This document shows, one piece after another, positions 7,665 through 16,369 of a DNA stretch of 64,000 nt. A model generated the notes under the pieces. It did not search any database and had not been told where the DNA came from. It was given only the letters and a program-made list of their open reading frames with translations. Position numbers and translations under genes: made by a program. Position 1 is the stretch's first letter, and every line of letters begins with the position of its first letter. This DNA is from Stenotrophomonas chelatiphaga (GTDB lineage Bacteria > Pseudomonadota > Gammaproteobacteria > Xanthomonadales > Xanthomonadaceae), in NCBI RefSeq assembly GCF_001431535.1, contig NZ_LDJK01000013.1:1-64000 (forward strand). The letters run 5' to 3'.

Positions 7665-8762
7665 ATGAGCGAGTCCCTTTCCAGCGTCCCGGCCGAACCG
7701 TCCCTCGTTGCGCCACCGCCTTCGCGTCCGCGCGCGCCGGTATCGCTGGTCGTACTGGCCACGCTTGCCGTCGCGTTCACGCTGTGGGCAGCGCAGCCGG
7801 TGGTGCTGCCGATCCTGCTGGCGATGTTCTTCGCCCTGGTGGGCAACCCGATCCTGCGGCTGCTGCAACGCATCTGGGTACCGCGTGCACTCGGCGCCAT
7901 CCTGGTGATCGTCGTGGGACTGGGAGCCACCACTGCGCTTGCCGTGCAGTTGGTGGTGCCGACCATGGAGTGGGCGCAGGAAGCGCCGCAGCAGCTGCGC
8001 AAGATCGGCCGCCAGGTGCAGAACCTGACCAAGCCGGTGCAGCAGGCCAACCAGGCCGCCGAGAACTTCGCCCGCGTGGCCGCCGGCGAAGGCACCCGGC
8101 GCGTGCAGGTGGTGCGCACCCAGCTGGACGATCCGTACCGCGCGATCACCCAGGCCCCGCGCCTGCTGGCTTCGGTGCTGGCGGTGGTGCTGCTCACCCT
8201 GTTCTTCATGATCTACGGCCAGGACCTGCAACGGCACGCCATCGCCCTGTTCCCCAACCGCCAGCAACAACGTTTCACCACCGATATCCTGCGGTCGATC
8301 GAACGCGAGGTGTCGCGCTACGTGCTGACCATCACCGTGATCAACAGCCTGGTCGGCCTGGTGTTCGCCGGCACGCTGATGCTGCTGGGTCTGGAAATGC
8401 AGGATGCCCTGCTGTGGGGCACGATGGCCGCGCTGCTCAACTTCGCTCCTTACGTGGGTCCGCTCATCGGCGTGGCGCTGATGCTGCTGGTCGGCTTCGT
8501 CGAGTTCCCCGATCCGCTCAAGGCGATCCTGCCGGCCGCCTGCTACCTCGCCCTGCACGCGCTGGAAGGCCAGCTGATCACCCCGATCGTGCTGGGCCGG
8601 CGGATGAAACTCTCGCCACTGGTGCTGATCCTGGCCTTGATGATCTTCGGTTGGCTGTGGGGCTTCGTCGGGCTGCTGCTGGCGGTGCCGCTGCTGGTCT
8701 GCGTGAAGCTGGTGCTGGCACGGCTGGAAGGCATGCAGGGCTGGTCACGGCTGCTGGAATGA
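7665..8762 (+). CDS. AI-2E family transporter (PerM-like)
   Basis: A 365-residue inner-membrane protein of the AI-2E exporter/PerM (UPF0118) family. There is a hydrophilic N-terminus, two helices near 25-80 including QPVVLPILLAMFFALVGNPI, a long cytoplasmic amphipathic insert (about 95-165), and then five or six helices. The typical motifs LGLEMQDALLWGTMAALLNFAPYVGPLIG and EGQLITPIVLGRRM are present. Members export signals or act as Na+/H+ antiporters; the substrate cannot be told here. The start at 7665 is preferred over 7635 because a -10-like box overlaps the earlier ATG. Followed closely by the HAD gene. Confidence 0.85.
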   Translation: MSESLSSVPAEPSLVAPPPSRPRAPVSLVVLATLAVAFTLWAAQPVVLPILLAMFFALVGNPILRLLQRIWVPRALGAILVIVVGLGATTALAVQLVVPTMEWAQEAPQQLRKIGRQVQNLTKPVQQANQAAENFARVAAGEGTRRVQVVRTQLDDPYRAITQAPRLLASVLAVVLLTLFFMIYGQDLQRHAIALFPNRQQQRFTTDILRSIEREVSRYVLTITVINSLVGLVFAGTLMLLGLEMQDALLWGTMAALLNFAPYVGPLIGVALMLLVGFVEFPDPLKAILPAACYLALHALEGQLITPIVLGRRMKLSPLVLILALMIFGWLWGFVGLLLAVPLLVCVKLVLARLEGMQGWSRLLE

Positions 8763-8781
8763 AAGCCGTTGGCGACGGGCG

Positions 8782-8787
8782 TAGAAT
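8782..8787 (+). promoter_or_regulatory. Candidate -10 box giving a leaderless HAD mRNA
   Basis: TAGAAT is separated by exactly six bases from the GTG start at 8794. A normal -10 to start-site distance would put transcription at the first base of the start codon, a leaderless message. The same arrangement occurs at 43861. Confidence 0.4.
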
Positions 8788-8793
8788 GGCCGG

Positions 8794-9513
8794 GTGAACT
8801 TTCCCATCCAAGCCATCACCCTCGACCTCGACGACACCCTGTGGCCCTTCGCTCCGATCGGCGCACGCATCGACCAGGTCCTGCACGACTGGATGCTGCA
8901 GCACAGTCCCGCCACGGCCGCGATGTTTCCGCAGGCGGCGATGCGTGAACTGCGCGAGCGCGCCTACGTCGACAACCCCCACCTGCACCACGACCTGAGT
9001 GCGCTGCGCCGGCTGACGCTGCAGCACGCCCTGCAGGAAAGCGGCGCCGACCCGGCCCTGCTGGAGCCGGCCTACGAAGCGTTCTATGCCGCGCGCAACC
9101 AGGTGGAGTACTACCCGGATGCGCTGGATGCCCTGCAGCGCATCGCTGCCCGGGTGCCAGTGGCAGCGCTGAGCAATGGCAACGCCGACCTGGAGCGGAT
9201 CGGCGTGGCGCACTTGTTCGCCTTCCAGCTGGGCGCGCGCGAACACGGTGCAGCCAAGCCGGTCGCCAGCATTTTCCATGCCGCCTGCGAGCGCCTGGGC
9301 GTTGCACCGGCGCATGTCCTGCACGTGGGCGACCACGTTGAAATGGACGTGGCCGGGGCGATGTCCGCCGGCCTGCGCGGCTGCTGGATCAACCGCGAAG
9401 CGGCCCGCTGGAACCATCCTTCGCTGCAGCCCGACCTGCAGTTCGACACCCTCACCGGGCTGGCCGACTGGCTTGATGCCAACCCCGCCGCCAGCGCAAC
9501 CAGGAGCGCCTGA
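8794..9513 (+). CDS. HAD-superfamily phosphatase (YigB-like)
   Basis: A 239-residue haloacid-dehalogenase-type hydrolase. Motif I is DLDDT (Asp11 nucleophile, Asp13 acid), motif II is SNGN, the motif III lysine is in AAKP, and motif IV is GDHVEMDVAGA. The helical cap lies between motifs I and II (C1 type). The closest recognisable relative is E. coli YigB, a flavin-pathway phosphatase, but substrates in this family are broad. The GTG start follows an unusually close -10-like box and lacks a clear ribosome site, in keeping with a leaderless message. The aminopeptidase start lies four bases after its stop, so co-transcription is likely. Confidence 0.85.
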   Translation: MNFPIQAITLDLDDTLWPFAPIGARIDQVLHDWMLQHSPATAAMFPQAAMRELRERAYVDNPHLHHDLSALRRLTLQHALQESGADPALLEPAYEAFYAARNQVEYYPDALDALQRIAARVPVAALSNGNADLERIGVAHLFAFQLGAREHGAAKPVASIFHAACERLGVAPAHVLHVGDHVEMDVAGAMSAGLRGCWINREAARWNHPSLQPDLQFDTLTGLADWLDANPAASATRSA

Positions 9514-9517
9514 CCCC

Positions 9518-10885
9518 ATGACCGAGATCACCGGTTTCGTTGCCACCTCCGACCAGGCGCTGCCGCTGCACGTGCTGGACCGGGAGCAGTTCAAGGCATG
9601 GAATGCCTCCCAGCCGCCGGCGCTGCAGGCGTGGCTGCAGTCGCAGAACTTCACCGCCAGCGGCCACAGCGTGGCGCTGCTGCCGGGCGAGCACGGCATT
9701 GCCGGTGCGGTGATCGGGATCGGCGACGCAGGCGATGCGTACAGCTATGCCCATGCACCGCACGCGCTGCCCGAAGGCACGGTGTGGAAGCTGGCCACCG
9801 CACTGGAGCCGGCGCAGCAGGACCTGCTGCAGCTGGGCTGGGGACTGGGCAGCTATCGCTTCGACCGCTACAAGGCGCGCAACCGTGCACCGGCCCGGCT
9901 GCTGGCCAGCCCGTCGGCCGAGGTGGCCGCACTGGTCACTGCGAGCCTGCGCGTGCGCGACTGGGTCAACACCCCCACCGAAGACATGGGGCCGCAGCAG
10001 CTGGAAGACGCCGCGCGCGCCTTGGCCAACGCGCACGGCGCGCAGCTGGAGGCGATCACCGGTGATGCGCTGCTGGAGCAGGATTTCCCGGCCATCCACG
10101 CGGTGGGCCGTGCCTCGCACCGCGCGCCACGGCTGATCGTGCTGCGCTGGGGCAAGGACACCGATCCGTCGCTGGTGCTGGTCGGCAAGGGCGTGTGCTT
10201 CGATACCGGCGGGCTGGACATCAAGCCGGCCGACGGCATGCGCAACATGAAGAAGGATATGGGCGGCGCGGCGCATGCGCTGGCGCTGGCCGGGCTGGTG
10301 ATGGCCCAGGGCCTGCCGGTGCGGCTGACCCTGCTGGTGCCGGCGGTGGAGAATGCGATCGGCCCGGATGCGTTCCGGCCGGGTGAAGTGATCGCCACCC
10401 GCAAGGGCCTGAGCGTGGAGATCGACAACACCGATGCCGAAGGCCGGGTGATCCTGGGCGATGCGCTGACCTTCGCCAGCGAACAGCAGCCGGACCTGGT
10501 GCTCGACTTCGCCACCCTGACCGGCGCGGCACGCATCGCGCTGGGTCCGGACCTGCCCGCACTGTTCAGCAACGATGACGCGGTGGCCCAGCAGTGGCTG
10601 CAGGCTGGCGAGCAGACCCGTGACCCGGTGTGGCGGATGCCGCTGTGGCGGCCGTACCTGCGTTACCTGCACAGCGGCATCGCCGACCTGGCCAATGCCG
10701 GTTCGCGGATGGGTGGCGCGGTCACCGCCGCGCTGTACCTGGAACGCTTCCTGGCCGACGGCCAGCGCTGGGCCCACCTGGACGTGTATGCCTGGAACGA
10801 CGGCGAGCGCCCTGGCCGCCCCGCCGGCGGCGAAGCCCTGGCACTGCGTTCGGCCTGGGCCATGCTGAAAGCCCGCTACGCCTGA
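9518..10885 (+). CDS. M17 leucyl aminopeptidase family protein
   Basis: A 455-residue cytosolic metallopeptidase that removes N-terminal amino acids from peptides. The C-terminal catalytic domain carries the two-metal site: Lys224 (VGKG), Asp229 (FDTGG), Asp247 (KKDMGG), and Asp306 and Glu308 in the signature NTDAEGR, with catalytic Lys236 and Arg310. The N-terminal domain is shorter and divergent compared with PepA, as in the PepB-like or xanthomonad second M17 group. Start ATG 9518 has CAGGAG 11 bases upstream. It ends just before a long hairpin that should terminate transcription. Confidence 0.88.
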   Translation: MTEITGFVATSDQALPLHVLDREQFKAWNASQPPALQAWLQSQNFTASGHSVALLPGEHGIAGAVIGIGDAGDAYSYAHAPHALPEGTVWKLATALEPAQQDLLQLGWGLGSYRFDRYKARNRAPARLLASPSAEVAALVTASLRVRDWVNTPTEDMGPQQLEDAARALANAHGAQLEAITGDALLEQDFPAIHAVGRASHRAPRLIVLRWGKDTDPSLVLVGKGVCFDTGGLDIKPADGMRNMKKDMGGAAHALALAGLVMAQGLPVRLTLLVPAVENAIGPDAFRPGEVIATRKGLSVEIDNTDAEGRVILGDALTFASEQQPDLVLDFATLTGAARIALGPDLPALFSNDDAVAQQWLQAGEQTRDPVWRMPLWRPYLRYLHSGIADLANAGSRMGGAVTAALYLERFLADGQRWAHLDVYAWNDGERPGRPAGGEALALRSAWAMLKARYA

Positions 10886-10891
10886 CCCCTG

Positions 10892-10970
10892 AAAAAGGGG
10901 ACGGAGGGGATTAAGTCGCAAGTGGCCAGACAGGGCCGTTTGCGACTCAATCCCCTCCGTCCCCTTTTTT
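10892..10970. repeat. Long inverted repeat (GGGGACGGAGGGGATTAAG type), copy 1
   Basis: Left arm 10892-10921 and right arm 10939-10970 pair over about 30 bp with a single G-T-type mismatch (ATTAAG against CTCAAT). The loop is 17 bases. It starts six bases after the aminopeptidase stop and ends in TTTTTT, so it can act as an intrinsic terminator. The outer 20-odd bases are the same as in the copy at 20842, while the inner stem differs (GTCGCAA here). Confidence 0.85.
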
Positions 10971-11017
10971 GCTTAGGATGGGGCACCGCGCATTTTCATG
11001 CCAGGCAGGAACCGTCG

Positions 11018-12124
11018 ATGCCCTTGTTCCGCTTCACCCGCAAAGGCGGCTTACCGCGCGGCCCACGACCGCATTCACCGCTGCCGTGGATCGCGCTGAT
11101 CGCGCTGATCCTGGGTCTGATCGCGCTGGCCTTCGCCTGGCTGGCCGGTTGGATAGGTGGTGATCGACCCACTGCGCAGCGGTTCACCGACACCATCGAA
11201 GCCACCGGCCCGGCCCATCCGGGCTTCCGCCGCGCGCACAGCAAGGGCGTGTGCGTAGCCGGCTGGTTCGAACCGACGCCGCAGGGCGCGGCGCTGTCGC
11301 GCGCCCAGGTGTTCAGCCAGCCGCGGGTGCCGGTGCTGGGACGGCTGTCGATCGGCGGCGGCGATCCGCACGGTGCCGACGCGCAGGCGCGGGTGCGCAG
11401 CATCGCCCTGCAGCTGGTGAGTGACAACGGGCAGGAATGGCGGATGGCGATGAACAGCTTCCCGTTCTTCGCCGTACCCAGCCCGGAGGCCTTCCTGGAA
11501 CAGACCCGGGCGCAGCTGCCCGACCCGGCAACCGGCAAGCCGGACCCGGCGAAGATGGCCGCCGTGCTGGAAAAATACCCCAGCGCGCGGGCGTTCCAGC
11601 AGTGGGCGAAGACCGCGCCATGGACCACCAGCTGGGCCAATACGCAGTTCAACAGCGTCAACAGTTTCTGGTTCACCGCCGCTGACGGCACCCGCCAGGC
11701 AGTGCGCTGGAGCTGGGAACCGCAGGCGGCGCCGGTGACGCTGGACGAAGCAGCCCGGGCCGCTGCGGGACTGGATCACCTGGCCGACGAGTTTGCCACG
11801 CGGCTGGCCAGCGGGCCGGTGCGCTGGAACCTGGTGGTGACCCTGGCCGGCCCCGGCGACGTGGTCGAAGACCCGTCGACCCCCTGGCCGGCCGGACGCA
11901 CGCGCGTGCAGGCCGGCGTGCTGTCGCTGGAGCAGATGCAGCCGCAGGCCGGAGGCGCCTGCAACGACCTGAACTTCGATCCGTTGATCCTGCCCGATGG
12001 AATCAGCGGCAGCGACGATGCGGTGCTGGCGGCACGCTCGGCGGTGTATTCGCATTCGTTCAACCGCCGCGAACGCGAGACCGCGCGTGGTGCATCCGGC
12101 GAAGCTGCGGGGGTGTCGCGATGA
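11018..12124 (+). CDS. Membrane-anchored catalase-family peroxidase (SrpA-like)
   Basis: A 368-residue haem protein of the catalase-related peroxidase family. Residues 23-46 form an N-terminal transmembrane anchor, so the catalytic domain should face the periplasm. The distal His74 (RRAHSKG), the Asn146 region (MAMNSFPFF) and the proximal Tyr344 in RSAVYSHSFNRR match the catalase fold. At about 320 residues the domain lacks the extra regions of full catalases. Such mini-catalases act as peroxidases using organic reductants. The start at 11018 follows AGGCAGGA. Its last four bases overlap the cytochrome b561 start, suggesting that the two proteins work together. Confidence 0.85.
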   Translation: MPLFRFTRKGGLPRGPRPHSPLPWIALIALILGLIALAFAWLAGWIGGDRPTAQRFTDTIEATGPAHPGFRRAHSKGVCVAGWFEPTPQGAALSRAQVFSQPRVPVLGRLSIGGGDPHGADAQARVRSIALQLVSDNGQEWRMAMNSFPFFAVPSPEAFLEQTRAQLPDPATGKPDPAKMAAVLEKYPSARAFQQWAKTAPWTTSWANTQFNSVNSFWFTAADGTRQAVRWSWEPQAAPVTLDEAARAAAGLDHLADEFATRLASGPVRWNLVVTLAGPGDVVEDPSTPWPAGRTRVQAGVLSLEQMQPQAGGACNDLNFDPLILPDGISGSDDAVLAARSAVYSHSFNRRERETARGASGEAAGVSR

Positions 12125-12660
12125 ACACAACGGACCGGACGCCCGGCCACTTCAATCGGCTGGCCCGCGTGCTGCACTGGACGATGGCGGTGATGATCCT
12201 GGCGATGCTGTTCATCGGCGTCACCATGATGGCCTCGCTGCACCTGCGGCCGACCCTGGTGGATATCCACCGTCCGTTGGGCATCACGATCGGGCTGCTG
12301 GTGCTGCTGCGCCTGTACAACCGCCTGCGCCACCCGCCACCGCCGCTGCCGGCCGACCTGCCGTGGTGGCAGGCGCTGGCCGCGAAGGCGTCGCACTGGC
12401 TGCTGTATGCGCTGATGCTGGCGATGCCGCTGCTGGGCTGGTCGATGTTGTCCGCCGGTGGCTATCCGATCGTGCTGTGGAGTGGCTTCAACCTGCCCCC
12501 GATCGCCCCGCATTCGGCCGCACTGTATACCGCGCTGCGCAGTGCCCACAGCCTGCTGGCCTATGTGCTGTTCGCCACCGTGCTGATGCACCTCGGTGCC
12601 GCGCTGTACCACGCCTGGGTCCGCCGCGACGGCGTGTTCGAGTCGATGGCGAAGAAATAG
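12121..12660 (+). CDS. Cytochrome b561-family protein
   Basis: A 179-residue inner-membrane dihaem cytochrome with four transmembrane helices. Candidate haem ligands are His19 (VLHW), His50 (VDIHRPLG), His143 (RSAHSLL) and His157 (LMHLGAALYH), the normal pattern of bacterial cytochrome b561. These proteins move electrons from the quinol pool to periplasmic partners. Translational coupling (ATGA) with the anchored catalase-type peroxidase suggests that it supplies electrons for peroxide reduction. Its stop is six bases from the convergent response-regulator stop. Confidence 0.88.
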   Translation: MNTTDRTPGHFNRLARVLHWTMAVMILAMLFIGVTMMASLHLRPTLVDIHRPLGITIGLLVLLRLYNRLRHPPPPLPADLPWWQALAAKASHWLLYALMLAMPLLGWSMLSAGGYPIVLWSGFNLPPIAPHSAALYTALRSAHSLLAYVLFATVLMHLGAALYHAWVRRDGVFESMAKK

Positions 12661-12666
12661 CGGGCG

Positions 12667-13269
12667 CTACAGCCAGCCCTTCTGGCGGGCCAGCCGGTAG
12701 GCTTCGATGCGGTTGGCCACGCCGAGCTTGCCGATGCATTCGGACAGGTAGTTGCGCACCGTGCCGTGCGACAGGCCGAGCTCGGTGGCGATCTCGCCGG
12801 CGGTCTTTCCTTCGCCTGCCAGGCGCAGCACGCGGCGCTCGCGGTCGGTCAAGGGATCGGCCTGCGACCAGGCGTCCAGTGCCAGTTGCGGGTCGATGGC
12901 GCGGGCTCCCTGCTGCACGCGGCGCAGGGCATCGGCCAGGTGGTCGGCCGGCGCGTCCTTCAGCAGGTAACCGAGCACGCCTGCGTCCAGCGCGCGGCGC
13001 AGGAAGCCGGTACGCGCGAAGGTAGTGACGATCACGACCTTGATCGGCAGTTGCTGCCGTGCAATCCGCTGCGCCAGTTCCAGCCCGGTCAGGCCGGGCA
13101 TTTCGATGTCGGTGACCAGGATATCCGGCCGCAGCTGCTGCAACAGTCGCCACGCCGCTTCGCCGTCGGCCGCACTGCCCAGCACCTCGATGTCCGGCTC
13201 CAGCCCCAGCAGCGCCGACAACGCGCCGCGTACCATGGCCTGGTCTTCGGCCAGTACGATCCGGATCAT
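12667..13269 (-). CDS. NarL/DesR-type response regulator
   Basis: A 200-residue two-component regulator. Receiver domain residues 1-120 carry Asp54 as phospho-acceptor, with the acidic pair Glu8-Asp9 and Lys in LKDAP. A LuxR-type helix-turn-helix spans about 138-198 (LTDRERRVLRLAGEGKTAGEIATELGLS). It overlaps the kinase gene by four bases and forms an operon with an ABC exporter in front, the layout of B. subtilis desKR and yvfRSTU modules. A perfect 14-bp palindrome upstream of the operon (16250-16263) is a candidate binding site. The inducing signal is unknown; membrane stress or an antimicrobial is plausible. Confidence 0.9.
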   Translation of the reverse strand: MIRIVLAEDQAMVRGALSALLGLEPDIEVLGSAADGEAAWRLLQQLRPDILVTDIEMPGLTGLELAQRIARQQLPIKVVIVTTFARTGFLRRALDAGVLGYLLKDAPADHLADALRRVQQGARAIDPQLALDAWSQADPLTDRERRVLRLAGEGKTAGEIATELGLSHGTVRNYLSECIGKLGVANRIEAYRLARQKGWL

Positions 13270-14495
13270 GGGGTGCCCTTCAACAGGCTGGCAGGCGATG
13301 GATCCGGCGCCCGGTCCATCGGTGTTGGCATGGCCGGCGCCGGCACGCGCACCGTGATGCAGGTGCCGCCCTGCGGCAGCGCTTCCAGCTGCAGCGTACC
13401 GCGCAGTGCGGCGATGCGTTCGCGCATTCCGGCCAGGCCGTTGCCTTCGGTGGTCACCCCGCCACGGCCGTTGTCGCGCACCTGCATCAGCAAGCTGTGT
13501 CCTTCGCGTGCAAAGTGCACCTGCGCATTGCCTGCAAGCGCGTGGCGGGCGATGTTGGTCACCGCCTCGCGCAGCACCAGCGCCAGCGCACGCTCGATCT
13601 CCAGCGGCATCGGCGGCGGTGGCAGGTAGTCCAGGTGGACCTGCTGGCATTCCAGCAGCAGCCGCGCCGAGGCAAGCTCACCGGCGAGGTCGCTGGAGCG
13701 GAAGCCGGTGACCGCGCTGCGGACCTGCGCCAGCGCCTGCCGCGCGATGTCTTCGGCCTCGCCGATCTCCTGCCGTGCGCGTGCATCGCCACGGTCGTAC
13801 AGCTTGCGCGAAAGCTCCAGCTTCAACGTGATCAGCGACAGCGTGTGCCCAAGCAGGTCGTGCAGGTCGCGGCCGATGCGCTCGCGCTCGGCCGTGGCCG
13901 CCAGCCGGCGCACCTCATCCTGTGACAGCTGCAGCTGCGCATCGCGTTCCTTGTTGACCGCCTCCATGTTCGATATCAGGCCGATCACCACCGACATGAA
14001 GGGAATCCAGACCAGGTTCTGCCACGCCCAGCCGGCAAGCCACGCGGTGCCGACGAACACCGTGTTGAGCAGCAGCAACTGCAACAGATAGCGCCAGGCG
14101 CTGCCGTTGCGGCACACGCGCAGCATCACGCAACCGAACACGAAATAGCTGATGCCGGACGGATACCACGGCACCAGCACCAGACTCATCGCGACCATCG
14201 CCAGTGCATAGCGTGGTGCATGGTGGCGCGGCGCCAGCATCGCTCGGGCGTACAGGAACAGGAAGGTGGGATAGCTGAGCAGGGTCAGCAACGCCCAGCG
14301 CGCGGTGTACCCGCCCCCGAACAGGGGGGTCAGGAACACCCACGACGTCCACAGCAGGTGGATGTAATCACTCAAGCCGGACTGCCCACGCCGCCGATGG
14401 TCGGCCACCGCCGAATCCGGCGCGGGGCGCAGCAGGGGAGCCAACCACTTGAACGGCACGGTGGATTCCAGCAGGAGACGGTCGCGGCCGATCAT
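13266..14495 (-). CDS. DesK-type sensor histidine kinase
   Basis: A 409-residue membrane kinase. Five or so transmembrane helices (about residues 45-180) have no large extracytoplasmic domain. A short coiled coil (180-205) leads to the HisKA_3 motif ERERIGRDLHDLLGHTLS with His212, and a HATPase domain with the N box REAVTNIARHA and the G box DNGRGG. This is the intramembrane-sensing type. It lies six bases after the ABC permease stop and overlaps the regulator by four bases, so all four proteins should be made together. Confidence 0.9.
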   Translation of the reverse strand: MIGRDRLLLESTVPFKWLAPLLRPAPDSAVADHRRRGQSGLSDYIHLLWTSWVFLTPLFGGGYTARWALLTLLSYPTFLFLYARAMLAPRHHAPRYALAMVAMSLVLVPWYPSGISYFVFGCVMLRVCRNGSAWRYLLQLLLLNTVFVGTAWLAGWAWQNLVWIPFMSVVIGLISNMEAVNKERDAQLQLSQDEVRRLAATAERERIGRDLHDLLGHTLSLITLKLELSRKLYDRGDARARQEIGEAEDIARQALAQVRSAVTGFRSSDLAGELASARLLLECQQVHLDYLPPPPMPLEIERALALVLREAVTNIARHALAGNAQVHFAREGHSLLMQVRDNGRGGVTTEGNGLAGMRERIAALRGTLQLEALPQGGTCITVRVPAPAMPTPMDRAPDPSPASLLKGTP

Positions 14496-14501
14496 GCCAT
14501 G

Positions 14502-15278
14502 TCAGCCGACGCGGCGCAGGCGACGGGCGGCCAACAGGGCGCCGACGACCGTCACCGCCCCCAGTACCATCCCGTGCATCAGCACGCTGCCGCCGGCGGG
14601 CTGGCCGATGACACGCAGCGCCAGCTGCGCGGCATGCCAGGTAGGCCACAGCGGGGCAAGCGTGCTGAACACCCCCGGCAGCATCGACAGCGGCACCCAC
14701 AGGCCTGACAGCAATGCCAGCGGCAGGTAGACCAGGTTGACCAGCGCCGGCGCGGCGTCCGATTCCACATGGCTGCCGATCAGCAGGCCGATCGCTCCCA
14801 ACGGCAGCGCGACCAGCGCCGCCACCGCCACCAGCCCGGCCATCTGCAGCGGTGCCAGGCTGACCCCGCCCATCGTGCGCGCCGCGGCGATCAGCAGGAT
14901 CGCCACCACCACCGCGAAGATCACCGCCATCAACAGGCGCGCCAGCAGCGGTGCCAACGGCGGCACGGGCAAGGCACGCTTCAGCGTCAGCAGGCCGCCA
15001 GCGCGATCCATCGCCAACTGCACGCCGAAGCCGAACAGGGCCGGCCCCATCGCGCCGAACACGCAGTAGGTGGCCAGCAGATAACGCGAGGCCTGCCCGC
15101 GGCCCAGCATCACCCCGAACATCGCGTAGAACAGCACCGGGAACAGCAGGCACGGCAGCACGAAGGCAGGCGTGCGCCAGGTCCTGCGCAGCTCGGCCTT
15201 CAGTTCGGCGATGTAGGGGGCAAGCAGGCGCGCCAGCGGCCGGCGCGGTGGATCCACGGCAACGCGCTGGATGTTCAT
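14502..15278 (-). CDS. ABC-2 type transporter permease
   Basis: A 258-residue inner-membrane permease with six predicted helices and the ABC-2 signature region PLALLSGLWVPLSMLPGVFSTLAPLWPTWH. It overlaps the ATPase gene by four bases and precedes the kinase, so it is the membrane half of an exporter tied to its own two-component system. Substrates of this family are drugs, lipids or polysaccharides; none can be assigned here. Confidence 0.85.
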   Translation of the reverse strand: MNIQRVAVDPPRRPLARLLAPYIAELKAELRRTWRTPAFVLPCLLFPVLFYAMFGVMLGRGQASRYLLATYCVFGAMGPALFGFGVQLAMDRAGGLLTLKRALPVPPLAPLLARLLMAVIFAVVVAILLIAAARTMGGVSLAPLQMAGLVAVAALVALPLGAIGLLIGSHVESDAAPALVNLVYLPLALLSGLWVPLSMLPGVFSTLAPLWPTWHAAQLALRVIGQPAGGSVLMHGMVLGAVTVVGALLAARRLRRVG

Positions 15279-16171
15279 GCGGCCTCCCGGGTCAGTTCAA
15301 CGAAGGCTTCGGCCAGGCCGCCGCCGCGCACGTCCAGCTCGCTCAGCTGGGGGTCCTCGGCCAACAGTCGCGCCACTACCGGCTCGGCAGGTTCGGCCAG
15401 CAGCTCCAGATGATCGCCCGCACGGCGTGCTTCGATCACGCCCTGCCAGCCCTGCAGCAGCGCCACGTCCAACCCGCTGCGGCACCGGACCCGCCGCGGT
15501 GCCAGCTGCGGCCGGAACGTGGCCAGCGGACCGTCGGCCAGCACGCGTCCCTGCTCCAGCACCACCACACGGCTGGCAAGCGCTTCGGCTTCTTCCAGGT
15601 AATGGGTGGTCAGCACGATCCCGCAGCCTTCCGCGCGCAGCTGCGCGATGGCGTGCCACATGGCCTGGCGCGCTTCGATGTCCAGGCCGGTGGTCGGTTC
15701 GTCCAGGAACAGCAGGCGCGGGCCACCACACAGCGCGATGGCGAACTGCACGCGTCGCTGCTGGCCACCGGACAGCTGGCCGTAGGCGCGCTGCTGCAGG
15801 TCCTGCACGCCGGCAATGGCCAGGCAGTCGGCCAACGGTCGCGGCCGTGGATAGCTGGCGCGGAACTGCTCTACCAGCTCACCCACCCGCAGCTTCGGCG
15901 GCAATGCCGTGTCCTGCAGCATCACGCCCACCTGCTCACGCTGCGATCGACATTGCGGGTCACCACCCAGCAGCGTCACCTGGCCGGCATCCGGCAGACG
16001 CAGTCCCAGCAGCACGGCGATGGCCGTGGTCTTGCCGGCACCATTGCGACCGAGCAGTGCCAGTACTTCGCCGGGACGCACCTGCAGGCTGACACCGGCC
16101 AGTGCAATGGCATTGCGATAGCGCACCTGCACGTCGTGCAGTGCGGCCAACGGAGGGGCATGGAGGGGCAT
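15275..16171 (-). CDS. ABC-2 type transporter ATP-binding protein
   Basis: A 298-residue ATPase. Walker A is GRNGAGKT (41-48), the signature LSGGQQRR is near 134, and Walker B LLFLDEP is near 155 with a D-loop TTGLD and the H-loop TTHYLEEAE. A C-terminal extension after about 215 is usual for drug or antibiotic exporters such as NatA and DrrA types. It is the first gene of the minus-strand operon ATPase-permease-kinase-regulator, and is divergent from the MFP exporter operon across 198 bases that contain a palindrome. Confidence 0.9.
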   Translation of the reverse strand: MPLHAPPLAALHDVQVRYRNAIALAGVSLQVRPGEVLALLGRNGAGKTTAIAVLLGLRLPDAGQVTLLGGDPQCRSQREQVGVMLQDTALPPKLRVGELVEQFRASYPRPRPLADCLAIAGVQDLQQRAYGQLSGGQQRRVQFAIALCGGPRLLFLDEPTTGLDIEARQAMWHAIAQLRAEGCGIVLTTHYLEEAEALASRVVVLEQGRVLADGPLATFRPQLAPRRVRCRSGLDVALLQGWQGVIEARRAGDHLELLAEPAEPVVARLLAEDPQLSELDVRGGGLAEAFVELTREAA

Positions 16172-16249
16172 GGCGGTACTCCCGGTAAGTGGCTACGACA
16201 GTGCGCCACCGGGCGCTGCGCAGGCAGTGGCCGGCGTCAGGCACTGCAG

Positions 16250-16263
16250 GTGACAGCTGTCAC
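16250..16263. promoter_or_regulatory. Perfect 14-bp palindrome GTGACAGCTGTCAC
   Basis: It lies in the intergenic region between two divergent ABC-exporter operons, 79 bases from one start and 106 from the other. The TGAC-N4-GTCA shape is typical for dimeric NarL/LuxR-type regulators, so the DesR-like protein encoded at 12667-13269 is the natural candidate ligand. This is inference from position and symmetry. Confidence 0.5.
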
Positions 16264-16369
16264 TGCCGTGGCGGCCCGCCGGCGCGCATCCTGTGTCGAC
16301 CGCAGGGCCGCGGTTTGCCCCTGGCGGGTGTTGCGGTCACACTCCGCTCGATCCAACGTCCTGGTGCCT

